Shown here piece after piece: positions 14,510-22,774 of a DNA stretch of 22,774 nucleotides. The notes below the pieces were generated by a model. It was not told where the DNA came from, did not search any database, and was given only the letters and a program-made list of their open reading frames with translations. Origin of the DNA: Clostridiales bacterium (GTDB lineage: Bacteria > Bacillota > Clostridia > TANB77 > CAG-508); contig DQFO01000002.1 in NCBI GenBank assembly GCA_003525075.1, positions 1-22,774 of the forward strand, given 5' to 3'. The stretch's first letter is position 1. The number at the start of each line of letters is the position of its first letter. The translations under genes were made by a program, and so were the position numbers.

Positions 14510-15283
14510 TTATTCAGCTTTTTCGTCAGCTTCACTTGCAACTTGTTCCATTGATGTAGCTTCTTCTTCAACATTTTGTTCTTCTGTTGTTTCAAAGCTT
14601 TCACCTTGTTTTCCTTCAATGATTGCATTTGCCATAACATCTGCTATTAAGCTTACAGATCTTATTGCATCATCATTTCCTGGAATTGGATAGTCTAAGT
14701 CTTGTGGATTGCAGTTTGTATCTACAATTCCAACTACTGGTATATTTAATTTTTTAGCTTCTAATATTGCTATTCTTTCTTTTTTAGGATCTACTAAGAA
14801 GATAACTCCTGGTAATTTATCCATTTCTTTGATTCCACCAAGATTTTTTTCTAGTTTTTCCATTTCTTTCTTTAATAGAATTACTTCTTTTTTAGGTAAT
14901 ACATCAAATGTACCATCTTCTTCCATTTTTTCAAGATCTTTTAATCTTTGAATTCTTTTTTGGATTGTATCAAAGTTTGTTAACATTCCACCTAACCATC
15001 TTTGATTTACATAGTACATTCCACTCTTTATTGCTGCATCTTTCATGCAATCTTGAGCTTGTTTTTTTGTTCCTACAAATAGGACTGTTTTTCCTTCTTC
15101 TACTTGTTCTTTGATGAATTCATATGCTTCATCAATTTTCTTTGAAGCTTTTTGTAAGTCGATGATATGAATACCATTTCTAGCTTGGAATATGTATTCT
15201 GCCATTCTTGGATCCCATCTTCTTGTTTGATGTCCAAAGTGAACACCTGCTTCTAGTAATTGTTTCATTGCAACTACTGCCAT
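14510..15283 (-). CDS. rpsB: Small ribosomal subunit protein uS2
   Basis: A structural protein of the 30S subunit, which binds 16S rRNA late in assembly and helps recruit S1-type proteins. Family motifs: 'LLEAGVHFGHQTRRWDPRM' (near the start), 'IIDLQKA', 'VLFVGTKKQAQ', 'YVNQRWLGGMLTNF' and 'PGVIFLVDPKKERIAILEAKKLNIPVVGIVDTNCNPQ', 'IPGNDDAIRS'. I choose the ATG at 15283 rather than 15316, since GGGAGG lies 8 bases before it and the protein starts 'MAVVAMKQLLEAG'; the length is then 257. The last 35 residues are an acidic, Glu-rich tail. First gene of rpsB-tsf, preceded by a structured leader. Confidence 0.98.
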   Translation of the reverse strand: MAVVAMKQLLEAGVHFGHQTRRWDPRMAEYIFQARNGIHIIDLQKASKKIDEAYEFIKEQVEEGKTVLFVGTKKQAQDCMKDAAIKSGMYYVNQRWLGGMLTNFDTIQKRIQRLKDLEKMEEDGTFDVLPKKEVILLKKEMEKLEKNLGGIKEMDKLPGVIFLVDPKKERIAILEAKKLNIPVVGIVDTNCNPQDLDYPIPGNDDAIRSVSLIADVMANAIIEGKQGESFETTEEQNVEEEATSMEQVASEADEKAE

Positions 15284-15389
15284 TTCTAATTCCTCCCTTT
15301 TTGTTATAACTTCCATAAAGTATCTTCATCTATTCGGACCTATTTTCATAGGCACTTCCTACTAAACTACTCTTTATGTGTTTTTTACG
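15284..15389 (-). promoter_or_regulatory. Structured 5' leader of rpsB-tsf
   Basis: About 105 bases of untranslated leader. On the minus strand it has a hairpin CCTAT-GAAA-ATAGG (15339-15352), a GNRA-type tetraloop, enclosed by a longer-range stem ATAAAG.GTA / TACTTTAT (about 15372-15377 with 15315-15322). Leaders of this kind are used for feedback by ribosomal proteins; that uS2 binds here is inference. Confidence 0.45.
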
Positions 15390-15395
15390 CTCATT

Positions 15396-15423
15396 ATTAT
15401 AACACATTTTTTGAAAAAATCAA
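15396..15423 (-). promoter_or_regulatory. Sigma-A promoter of rpsB-tsf
   Basis: On the minus strand TTGATT (15418-15423), 16-base spacer, perfect TATAAT (15396-15401). It lies just after the ldcA stop codon (15435), so the ribosomal unit is transcribed independently of ldcA; no separate strong terminator for ldcA was seen. Confidence 0.7.
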
Positions 15424-15434
15424 GTGTTTTTTGT

Positions 15435-16358
15435 TTATTTTACACATTTTTCTAATAATTCAATTGGTAATTTCTTAGATGTATCTATTTTTGCATTTGT
15501 TCCTATTGGAATTACTATTTTTTTCTCAATATGTCCAAAATTATCTGATTTTATTATTGGACCATCAAATTCGTTGCCTATAACATCTAGCAAAATTCGT
15601 TCTAATGTAATTTTGCTTTCATGTGTATAATTTCCTAACCATATTCCTCTTATTTTTTTAAATATATCATTTTGTTTCATATAATATAAGTAATTATTTG
15701 CAAGTGCTGGACATGTTTCAAGTCCCAATTCTTCTAGAAATAATATTTTATCTGTGAAATCTATATTATACTTTCCAGCTACTAGTGCTTTTGTTAAACT
15801 TAAATTTCCACCAATAAGTTGTCCTTCAACATTTCCTTTTTGAATTATTCTATAATCTGCTTCTTCCCCTAATTGCAAATCTCCATCTACAAATCTTTTC
15901 AAAACTTGTTTTAAACTATAATCTGTCTCATCTGTTGCTACTGTCTTAAAATTTGTACTACTATATGTAATTAATCCTGTTTTTTGAGTTATTATATTTG
16001 TTAATGATGTTATATCACTATATCCACAAATTATTTTTGGATTTTGCTTTATCATATCAAAATCAAGATATTCAAATGTAGAATTACTATTTTCTCCACC
16101 TTTTGCACACCATATCATTTTTATATTCGAATTTTTAAACATTTCATTTATATCTTTTGCTTTTTCTTTTGCACTAGCACTATAATTTTGCGAATTAGAA
16201 AATAAATTTTCAGAAAATTTTACTTTATATCCTAAATTTTCAATTATTTTTTTCGCATTTTGAATTTCTTCAATATTATCTCCAATTATCGGACTTGCTG
16301 GAGCTACAACTCCTATTAAGTCACCTTTTTTTAATTTCTCTGGAACTATCAATTTCAT
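15435..16358 (-). CDS. S66-family LD-carboxypeptidase, MccF-like
   Basis: A serine peptidase of family S66, which cleaves the L-D bond before the terminal D-amino acid of muropeptides; the MccF branch also inactivates microcin C-type nucleotide peptides. The catalytic triad is visible: Ser114 in 'CGYSDIT', Glu209/210 in 'LFLEELGLE' and His276 in 'SDNFGHI'. The sequence 'CAKGGENSNSTFEYLDFDMI' before the nucleophile has the GG-x-NSN pattern typical of the MccF-like group rather than the LdcA 'GGYG' form. The length of 307 is normal. There is no signal peptide, so it is cytoplasmic, as for recycling enzymes. AGGAGA is very close to the ATG (1-2 base spacer), so initiation may be modest. It starts 4 bases after the metallopeptidase gene stop. 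Confidence 0.88.
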   Translation of the reverse strand: MKLIVPEKLKKGDLIGVVAPASPIIGDNIEEIQNAKKIIENLGYKVKFSENLFSNSQNYSASAKEKAKDINEMFKNSNIKMIWCAKGGENSNSTFEYLDFDMIKQNPKIICGYSDITSLTNIITQKTGLITYSSTNFKTVATDETDYSLKQVLKRFVDGDLQLGEEADYRIIQKGNVEGQLIGGNLSLTKALVAGKYNIDFTDKILFLEELGLETCPALANNYLYYMKQNDIFKKIRGIWLGNYTHESKITLERILLDVIGNEFDGPIIKSDNFGHIEKKIVIPIGTNAKIDTSKKLPIELLEKCVK

Positions 16359-16362
16359 TCTC

Positions 16363-17826
16363 CTAATCTCTTTCTTCTTTTATCTTTACATTTTTATTTT
16401 GAATTTCTTCTACTATTTCATTTCTTAAGTCTATCATTTCAAAACTTTCTATTGCTTTTCCACCTTCAAATACAACAACATTAGAATATGTTGTATTAAA
16501 TATTGCATTATCTATGTTCTTGATTATTCTCTCTTTACTTATTCCTTGTTCTAATTGTTTCATAGCATATTTTATTAAAAAATTATATAAATTTTGTTTT
16601 ACACTTAATTCTGTTTGAATACTTATTCCTTCTTGTAATGCTGTACATAACATATCACAGCTTGATATATTATCATAAATAGTATCAATTCCTATTTTCT
16701 TCGCTTTTTGAATAAATCTTGATGTTCCTTTGTTAACAAGATCTGTCGGACTATCATGTGTTACATTTAACATTACTTCTAATTGCTCACTTATTGCTTG
16801 ATAACTTCCTTTTTCAATTCCTTTATCTCCTAATGCATTTTTCGAAATAATATCAGCTATTGCTTCTGCAAATCCAGTTCCATATACTTGCAAATTTCCA
16901 GTGTCTTTAAAATAAATTATAGCTTCTGTTCCCATATATATTTTTTTTCCATCTTTTTGCATTATAATTCCAGTAATTGCATGTGCTAACTCATGTAATA
17001 ATGTTTCTTCATTAACATTCTCTGGATTTATAAAAAGTATACTATTTGCTTTATCAAATGCAGCTATAGAATTTGGACCTTCTTGTTCACTAATTTCTTT
17101 ACCTGTTTTTTCTACAACTTTTAATCCTCGTTTCAAATGTTCATCTAATACTGATAAGTTTAAATCAGGCATTGTTACTTTTAAATTCTCTAGTCCTTCT
17201 ATAAAAACTGTTTTATATTTATCTGGAATACTACTATTTTGTTGTATCTTTTTTTCTATTTCAGCATATGTTGGTTTATTTTTTCCTAATTGCTTACTAA
17301 ATTCTTCTACTGAATCAAAATACAAATCACTTCCACAATTTCCTGTTAATAATTTATATTCATTTGGAGCTAATTTTTGTATAGTTACTACTTCATCACT
17401 ACTATTCTCCTGATTAATTTCTATATCTTTTTCATTAAGTTCAATTTGACTTTGTATTTGATCTACTGTAACTATTTCTTGACTTTTTCCTTCTGCTTTT
17501 ACTGTTTGTCCACATCCCAAAATTGATATTGCTGTTACTAATGAAACAAGAATCTTTCCAAAAATAATTTTTGGTTCAAATTTTAACTTTTTATGGTTAA
17601 ATTTTGAATTATTTTCAGCTTGTTGAAAATCTTTATGATAACATTTATTTCTTATTTCATTTTTTTCAAAAATATTATATAATTCTGTAAATTCTTGCAT
17701 TGTTGGATACATAAATTTTTCATCATCTAATATTTTCAAAAAATATTTTTGATGTCTTGTATTTAATAAAATTAAATATTTGTTTTCTTTATATAATATT
17801 TGCATTACAACTTTAAATTCTTCCAT
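16363..17826 (-). CDS. Unrecognised membrane-anchored zinc metallopeptidase (HELAH)
   Basis: I do not know the family. Residues 1-85 are a cytoplasmic, charged region; a single hydrophobic segment follows (about 87-105, ending 'ILGCGQTVKAEG'), then a presumed extracellular part. In that part 'LLHELAHAITG' is a clear HExxH zinc site (His278, Glu279, His282), and 'GFAEAIADIIS' 39 residues later offers Glu321 as third ligand, the gluzincin arrangement. A preceding 'SILFINPENVNEETLLHELAH' resembles the strand before the active-site helix in gluzincins such as anthrax-lethal-factor-like domains. The length is 487. The ATG has AAGGAAA about 11 bases upstream. It is 4 bases from ldcA and 21 bases after the YlmD-like gene, so in one operon. 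The topology (type II membrane protein) and the peptidase function are inferred from motifs only. Confidence 0.7.
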   Translation of the reverse strand: MEEFKVVMQILYKENKYLILLNTRHQKYFLKILDDEKFMYPTMQEFTELYNIFEKNEIRNKCYHKDFQQAENNSKFNHKKLKFEPKIIFGKILVSLVTAISILGCGQTVKAEGKSQEIVTVDQIQSQIELNEKDIEINQENSSDEVVTIQKLAPNEYKLLTGNCGSDLYFDSVEEFSKQLGKNKPTYAEIEKKIQQNSSIPDKYKTVFIEGLENLKVTMPDLNLSVLDEHLKRGLKVVEKTGKEISEQEGPNSIAAFDKANSILFINPENVNEETLLHELAHAITGIIMQKDGKKIYMGTEAIIYFKDTGNLQVYGTGFAEAIADIISKNALGDKGIEKGSYQAISEQLEVMLNVTHDSPTDLVNKGTSRFIQKAKKIGIDTIYDNISSCDMLCTALQEGISIQTELSVKQNLYNFLIKYAMKQLEQGISKERIIKNIDNAIFNTTYSNVVVFEGGKAIESFEMIDLRNEIVEEIQNKNVKIKEERD

Positions 17827-17847
17827 TTTACAACATTTCCTTTTCTA

Positions 17848-18687
17848 CTATTTTAATCCAATTATTGCAGTTGATAGTCCATATTTTTCTTTTTCTACTC
17901 TATATGAATGTATTAAATCTGAATTACAAACACTGCAAATTTCACAATCTATAATATTTTCTTTTTTTAACCCTGCTTTTTGTAAAATCTCTTCATTTAT
18001 CTTTACTGTATCTATCAGCCATTTATTTTCTGATTTTCTTTCTATAATTTCATCTAATTTTAAATCTTTAAACTCATTTTCAAATAAAGTTTGTACATCT
18101 TTTTCAACTTCAAAATGACATTTTCTTATGCTTGGACATATACAACAAATAATATCTTTTGGATTACTTCCATATTCTTTTTGCATTTTTTCTACTGTTT
18201 CTATAGAAATTCTTTGAAGTGTTCCTTTCCATCCTGAATGTACATTTGCTATTGCTTTTTTTACTGGGTCAAAAAACATTAATAATATACAATCTGCATT
18301 CGTTGTTGCTAATAAAATATTAGATTTATTTGTTATTAAACCATCTGTTAAATCATATTCTTTTAAGTTGAAGTCTGGTTCATTAATATTTATATGTTTC
18401 TCTACTTTTTTTACATTTTTTGTATGTGCCTGATTTGGTTTTACTACATCTATATAGTTCACTTCAATAGCATTACATAAATCTGAATAGTCTTTATTGG
18501 CTTTTTTTACTTCTTCTTTAGTTAATGGCTCTACATTCTTCGCCCTTGCTGTTCTAAAATTTTTATCTGTTCCTAAACTATATGCATGTACTAAAATATT
18601 ACTGTATTCTAATAATTTTCTAAATTGCAAATATTGCACTCCATCTTTAACGATATGAATTACATTTTCATTAGATAAGTCTTTCAT
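17848..18687 (-). CDS. YlmD/YfiH (PgeF) family laccase-domain protein
   Basis: A member of the DUF152/YfiH family, a cytoplasmic metal-binding fold variously described as polyphenol oxidase (laccase-like), purine nucleoside phosphorylase-like, and in E. coli as a peptidoglycan editing factor (PgeF). The metal ligands are seen with family spacing: His88 in 'NQAHTKNV', Cys133 in 'TTNADCILL' and His150 in 'ANVHSGWKGT'. Other family blocks are 'DGLITN', 'CICPSIRKCHFEV' and the C-terminal 'ICSVCNSDLIHSYRVEKEKYG'. The length of 279 is normal. It lies 100 bases after addB and 21 bases before the metallopeptidase gene. A peptidoglycan-related role would suit the downstream LD-carboxypeptidase, but substrate cannot be told from sequence. 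Confidence 0.92.
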   Translation of the reverse strand: MKDLSNENVIHIVKDGVQYLQFRKLLEYSNILVHAYSLGTDKNFRTARAKNVEPLTKEEVKKANKDYSDLCNAIEVNYIDVVKPNQAHTKNVKKVEKHININEPDFNLKEYDLTDGLITNKSNILLATTNADCILLMFFDPVKKAIANVHSGWKGTLQRISIETVEKMQKEYGSNPKDIICCICPSIRKCHFEVEKDVQTLFENEFKDLKLDEIIERKSENKWLIDTVKINEEILQKAGLKKENIIDCEICSVCNSDLIHSYRVEKEKYGLSTAIIGLK

Positions 18688-18786
18688 TATTTCAATTTTC
18701 CTTTCCTAAAACTTAGCCTTAATTCTTTTTTTGTGTCTATCGTTTCCTTCTTACTCCTTATAAGCCAAGCTTTTCCTTATTCTAAG

Positions 18787-21700
18787 CTAATTAGACTTTT
18801 CTTGTTTTATTTTTTCTAATATCTCTTTTTTACTTTTTTCATCAATGAAATTATATTTATTTTGGCAAGCACCATTATTGAAATTACATATACTTCTATA
18901 ATCACAATAACTACATGGTGTTTTTTTATTTTTATAAAATGGTTTTAAATCTATTTTTCCACTTAAAATTTCATTTGAAATTTGTTTTATTACTTTATAC
19001 ATATAGTCTTGTAAATCTTTAAATTCTTCTTTACTTACACAACTAGAATTTCCTTCACTTATATCTCCAGTTTTCTTTGAAATATATGCTGGAACTAAAT
19101 TTGAATATCCACTATCCAGATTTTTATCATGTAATTTTACTACCTTTACATCTGCTAATATTAAGCCTTTCATTTTAAAGCCTTTTCTTATTTGTTCTTC
19201 TATTTTTTCAATTCCGATATTTTTTTCTGCTTTTACCATTTGCTCTATTAAATTGAAATATAAAATTCCTGCTGGTAATAAATCTTCTTCTTTACATGCT
19301 GCATCTAAATATGTTAATAATTGTATTTGTAATCCTGCATATACTTCATTTAAGTCTATGTTTTTTATTGATGATTTATAGTCAATTATTCTTAAATATT
19401 TTCCATCTTCATTTTGTGCTGTATCTATTCTGTCTATTTTTCCTATTATTTCAACATTTTTTCCATTATCTAATGTTATTCTAATTGGCTTATATTTTCC
19501 TTTTTCATCGAATTCTATTTCTGTTCCTAATACATTAAATTCACTTAATGTTAATGTTTCTACTATATATTTTAGTGCTTTTTTTACTAATCTTTTTAAT
19601 CTTACAACTAATGCTCTATATTTTGCTGTTGATGTAAATATATAATTTTTATTTTGTAAAAGTTTTTCATCAATTATTTTGTCTATTATTTCTGATATTT
19701 GTTCTTCTGTTAATTCTGATAATTGATATCCATTTTCTTTTACAATTGAAAAAAATTCATCAATTGTCTCATGCATAAATGTTCCTGTGTCAAAACTTTG
19801 TACTTTTAATTCTTCTTGTGGTTTTATTTTTAGTCCATATTGTAAAAAATATGAGAATGGACATCTTCTATATTGTTCTAGTTTTGATATACTTGTTGTT
19901 AATTTATTTCCATATAATTTATCTATATTTTCTTGTTTTATTTTTTCTGGTAAATTTGAATAGTCTAATCCTTTTAAGCTTTGTTGTAATTTATTGTTCC
20001 AATTTTCATCTTTTTTATAATAATCATATACATAATACCACATTTTTTCAATTTCTGTGTCTTTTAATTTATTAATATTTTTTATTAACTGTTCAAATGT
20101 TGTATTTTGATTTAATATTTCAGATTTTTCCTCTATTACATCACTTTGCTCTTCTATATTTTTATAGATTTTTTTGATTTTATTTATTAACATTGATGGT
20201 CTTAATGCTTTTCCCTGCATATCTGATGATGGATATGATAAATACAATCTTTCTTCTGCTGTTGTAAATGCTTTATATATATTGAAATTATCTTCATATA
20301 ATTTGTCTATTGTTCCTTTTGCAAGTTCTATTCCATCTTGTTTTAAAATCTCTCTATCAGCATCATTCAAAAATCCTTCATCTTTTCTTACACTTGGAAA
20401 TACTCCATCATTTAATCCTATTATAAATATTGCCTTTACTTTATGACTTCTTGATCTGTCTATATCTCCCATCATCACTTGGTCTTGTGTTCCTGGTATT
20501 TTTGTTAAACTACTATTTTTAAATCCTACTTTTAAAATTTGAGCATATTTGTCTAATGTTATTTTGTCATCTTTAAAAACCAATACAATCTCATCTAATA
20601 TATCTATAATTGTTTGTATACTGTTTTGATATTCATTTGATAAATCTATTAATCCTTGCTCTTCTAATTTTTCTTGTTTTTGTTTTATTTTTTCTGCTAT
20701 ATTTTGCTCTATTAGAAAATTATATATTGTCCTTGATATTCCTTCTGCTATTTTATTTTCGTCTAATTTATTTTTTAAGCTTATTAATGGTTCTATTATT
20801 TGTTTTCTTATTTCTTCTAATCTCGCTATTTCTTCTTTATCTTTTTCTTCGTAATTACCATATGTAAATTCTTTTTTCCACTTGTTTTGCTTAATTCCCC
20901 ATTTTAAACAATATTTTTCTAATCTAAATAAATCATCTTCATCTATTTCTGAAAATCCTATTTTTATATAATTTAGTACTGCTTCTTCTGTCCAATTTTT
21001 TGTAAATATTTCTAATATTGAGAGTACATATTGTACTAAAATGTTTTGGCTTAAGTCTCTATTTTCATCTATAAATATTGGTATGTTATATTTGTCAAAT
21101 ATTGCTCTTGCTAAACTTGAATATGTGTCTATATTTTTCGTAATTACTGCTATATCTCTATATCTGTAGTTTTCATCTCTTACTAATTTATATATTTTTT
21201 TGGCTACTTCTTCTATTTCTGAATATTGATTTTTTGCAAGAAATATTTTTATATTTTGTGGTATTTGTTCAAAATAGTTTGTTTTTGAATTATATAAATT
21301 TTTCTCTAAATGTTTTAATTCTGGTGTTTTAAATCTATATGTTTGCTCTAATTCTACTTCTTCTATTTTAATATCATTTTCTGATGCTATTTGTAATAAT
21401 TTATTTATTGTTATTTGATTTGAATAAAATATGTCTGTATCTGCATTTTTTATTTCATGTATTGTGTCTGTACATATTGTTATTGTTACTTGTTTTGCAA
21501 TCTTTACAAGTTTTTGAATGATATCATATTCTTGACTTGTGAATCCTGCAAATTCATCTATATATATCAAATTATCTTTAAAATCAGGTACTTTATCCAC
21601 ATTTTGTGCTAATATTGTTAATAAGTCTGTTTCATCTATATATTTTCCAGCAATTTGTTCTTGGAATTTTTCATATATCATATTTATATCGTTTAATTTG

Positions 21701-22143
21701 TTTTTTAAGTATATATCACTTTGTTTTTCTGTTTCTTGCTTTAACTGTTCTACACTTATTCCGTGTTTTTTGAATTCTGTTATTGCTGTTCCTGCCATAT
21801 CAACATTTTCGTCTGTCTTTCCAAGAAATTTTAGGTCTTTTTTACAATTATTTAATATTGAATATATTAACATTGCTTTTCCACATTTGCTTAAATTTGT
21901 TTCTGTTCTTCCTCCTATTTCTTGTATTACTCTATATGCCATTCTACTAAATGTTACAACTTCCGCATTAAATACTGATTCTGTTTCTATTGCTTCCATT
22001 AGCTTTTTTTCTGCTGTGAATGAAAATTGTTCTGGTGTTATTATTAATATTTTATTGTTTTGTTTTATTTTTTCTGATATTTCTTTATAACATTTTTCGC
22101 TTTTTCCTGTTCCAGCTCTTCCATATATTAATCTTAACCCCAT
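18787..22143 (-). CDS. addB: ATP-dependent helicase/nuclease subunit AddB
   Basis: The B subunit of the AddAB helicase-nuclease that processes double-strand breaks for recombination. An N-terminal Walker A, 'YGRAGTGKS' (Gly8-Ser15), is followed by 'ILIITPEQFSFTAEKKLM', 'YIDEFAGFTSQEYDII' and 'SHKVKAIFIIGLNDGVFPS', blocks of the inactivated UvrD-like helicase. The C-terminal RecB-type nuclease has 'IDYKSS' (Asp921, Lys923). An iron-sulphur cluster is predicted from Cys761 ('RRCPFSYFLQYG') and Cys1077, Cys1080 and Cys1086 ('CSYCDYRSIC'), the same spacing as in Bacillus AddB. The length of 1118 is normal. AGGAGA precedes the ATG. The A subunit gene is not adjacent downstream, where it is expected; the next gene is the YlmD-like one. 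Confidence 0.95.
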   Translation of the reverse strand: MGLRLIYGRAGTGKSEKCYKEISEKIKQNNKILIITPEQFSFTAEKKLMEAIETESVFNAEVVTFSRMAYRVIQEIGGRTETNLSKCGKAMLIYSILNNCKKDLKFLGKTDENVDMAGTAITEFKKHGISVEQLKQETEKQSDIYLKNKLNDINMIYEKFQEQIAGKYIDETDLLTILAQNVDKVPDFKDNLIYIDEFAGFTSQEYDIIQKLVKIAKQVTITICTDTIHEIKNADTDIFYSNQITINKLLQIASENDIKIEEVELEQTYRFKTPELKHLEKNLYNSKTNYFEQIPQNIKIFLAKNQYSEIEEVAKKIYKLVRDENYRYRDIAVITKNIDTYSSLARAIFDKYNIPIFIDENRDLSQNILVQYVLSILEIFTKNWTEEAVLNYIKIGFSEIDEDDLFRLEKYCLKWGIKQNKWKKEFTYGNYEEKDKEEIARLEEIRKQIIEPLISLKNKLDENKIAEGISRTIYNFLIEQNIAEKIKQKQEKLEEQGLIDLSNEYQNSIQTIIDILDEIVLVFKDDKITLDKYAQILKVGFKNSSLTKIPGTQDQVMMGDIDRSRSHKVKAIFIIGLNDGVFPSVRKDEGFLNDADREILKQDGIELAKGTIDKLYEDNFNIYKAFTTAEERLYLSYPSSDMQGKALRPSMLINKIKKIYKNIEEQSDVIEEKSEILNQNTTFEQLIKNINKLKDTEIEKMWYYVYDYYKKDENWNNKLQQSLKGLDYSNLPEKIKQENIDKLYGNKLTTSISKLEQYRRCPFSYFLQYGLKIKPQEELKVQSFDTGTFMHETIDEFFSIVKENGYQLSELTEEQISEIIDKIIDEKLLQNKNYIFTSTAKYRALVVRLKRLVKKALKYIVETLTLSEFNVLGTEIEFDEKGKYKPIRITLDNGKNVEIIGKIDRIDTAQNEDGKYLRIIDYKSSIKNIDLNEVYAGLQIQLLTYLDAACKEEDLLPAGILYFNLIEQMVKAEKNIGIEKIEEQIRKGFKMKGLILADVKVVKLHDKNLDSGYSNLVPAYISKKTGDISEGNSSCVSKEEFKDLQDYMYKVIKQISNEILSGKIDLKPFYKNKKTPCSYCDYRSICNFNNGACQNKYNFIDEKSKKEILEKIKQEKSN

Positions 22144-22161
22144 TGTTTAATTCTCCTTCTT

Positions 22162-22774
22162 TTATTTTTGTTCTTGTTTTTGCTTATTTATTTGTTTATC
22201 TAGTTCTTGCCCTTCTTGTATTGCTCCTTTTATTTCTCCTATTAATTTTTTCTTTTCTTCATATTCTTTTACCTTTTTTTGATAATTTTTTCTTGATAGT
22301 CCAAATATAGAATTAAATTTATCTCCTTTTACTATTGATTCATCTATACTTTCTATAAATGCTTGTCTTTCTTTTATTTCTTCTACTGTCAACATTAAAA
22401 TTGATGCACTTGTTTTTATTATTTCTAATACTCCTATGCTTTGTAAATATGGTAATGTTTTTTGAAGATGTTTTAAATTTTTAGATACTATTAAAGGAGT
22501 TAAATATTCTTCTCCGTAATTCTGTTTTATATATTCAATATTTTCTTTTAATTGTTTTGAATTTTTTACAAATATACTCCCTGTTATTTCTATTCTGTTT
22601 TCTTTACATACTTCAACTATTCCTTTTATTTCAGTTGCTGTTTTTAAAAATACACTTCCTGTTGCTTCTATTCCATTTTCTTTACATACTTCTACTATTT
22701 CTTTTATTTCGGCTGCTGTTCTTATAAACACACTTCCTGTTATTTCTATTTTGTTTTCTTTACATACTTCTACT
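22162..22774 (-). CDS. Helical-repeat protein of unknown function (5' end beyond the window)
   Basis: The reading frame stays open to the right edge, so the N-terminus lies outside; an in-window GTG at 22731 is inside a repeat and is not the start. What is seen: three tandem 26-residue units of the pattern 'VEVCKEN-IE-TGS-F-KTA-EIK-I' (22540-22773), then a degenerate fourth ('IEYIKQNYGEEYLTPLIVSKN'), a helical stretch with 'LPYLQSIGVLEIIKTSASILMLTVEEIKERQAFIE', and a Lys/Glu-rich coiled-coil end. Each unit reads as a pair of short helices, which suggests an alpha-solenoid that grows by duplication; the turn 'GI(E)xTGSVF' is reminiscent of mTERF-type repeats, but that is only a resemblance. 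It ends 18 bases before addB and is probably co-transcribed with it. Confidence 0.75.
   Translation of the reverse strand, partial: VEVCKENKIEITGSVFIRTAAEIKEIVEVCKENGIEATGSVFLKTATEIKGIVEVCKENRIEITGSIFVKNSKQLKENIEYIKQNYGEEYLTPLIVSKNLKHLQKTLPYLQSIGVLEIIKTSASILMLTVEEIKERQAFIESIDESIVKGDKFNSIFGLSRKNYQKKVKEYEEKKKLIGEIKGAIQEGQELDKQINKQKQEQK
22540..22774 (-). repeat. 78-bp tandem repeats inside the solenoid gene
   Basis: The string TTCTTTACATACTTCTACT recurs at 22756 and 22678, and with one change at 22600, an exact 78-base period; a decayed fourth unit follows. The repeats are in frame (26 codons) and continue past the right edge. Confidence 0.9.

Noticed and set aside
15402..15430. Terminator for ldcA at the rpsB promoter
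   Set aside because: A weak AACAC/GTGTT pairing spans the -35/-10 region; it is better explained as promoter sequence.
21539..22090. Plus-strand ORF opposite addB
   Set aside because: Antisense shadow of a well-recognised gene.
22540..22774. CRISPR-like array
   Set aside because: The 78-base repeats are contiguous, in frame, without unique spacers, and encode a protein repeat.

Overview
The window is very AT-rich DNA (a 60-base sample at 15901 has 25% G+C) with Lys/Asn/Ile/Glu-rich proteins. It carries a sporulation block (sigG, ylmC, yqfC, yqfD, a pdaA-like deacetylase), Firmicutes-type AddB, an Agr-type peptide signalling locus and strong AGGAGG ribosome binding sites. This points to an endospore-forming Clostridia lineage, probably an uncultured gut-type one (inference). 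Nearly all genes lie on the minus strand; the exceptions are a two-gene signalling operon and one tRNA.

Left part (1-6612, minus strand): in transcription order a PdaA-like muramic-lactam deacetylase, YqfC, YqfD, an unrecognised 403-residue protein where phoH is commonly found, the rRNA-processing endonuclease YbeY, a YerB-like DUF3048 protein, the forespore sigma factor SigG and YlmC/YmxH. sigG is interrupted by one extra base near 1028-1030. At the far left edge two tandem sigma-A-like promoters read out of the window.

Middle (6785-9811): a complete Agr-type quorum-sensing locus in an unusual convergent layout. A sigma-A promoter drives a LytTR response regulator and an overlapping GHKL sensor kinase on the plus strand. 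agrB and a 39-codon agrD, too short for usual gene finders, come from the minus strand; the two units share a terminator hairpin. The gap before the next gene holds four consecutive hairpins that look like a structured RNA or a dispersed repeat.

Centre (10172-13400): an AI-2E/PerM-family membrane protein and exonuclease III form one minus-strand unit. tRNA-Pro(TGG) has its own promoter and terminator on the plus strand. A MYG1/UPF0160 family protein has its own promoter and terminator and clearly higher G+C than its neighbours.

Right part (13527-22774, minus strand): rpsB-tsf with a structured 5' leader; then, upstream of it, a run of genes in the order 26-residue-repeat protein (cut by the window edge), addB, a multicopper-oxidase-like YlmD/YfiH protein, an unrecognised membrane-anchored HELAH metallopeptidase and an S66 LD-carboxypeptidase of the MccF-like type. 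addA is not next to addB.
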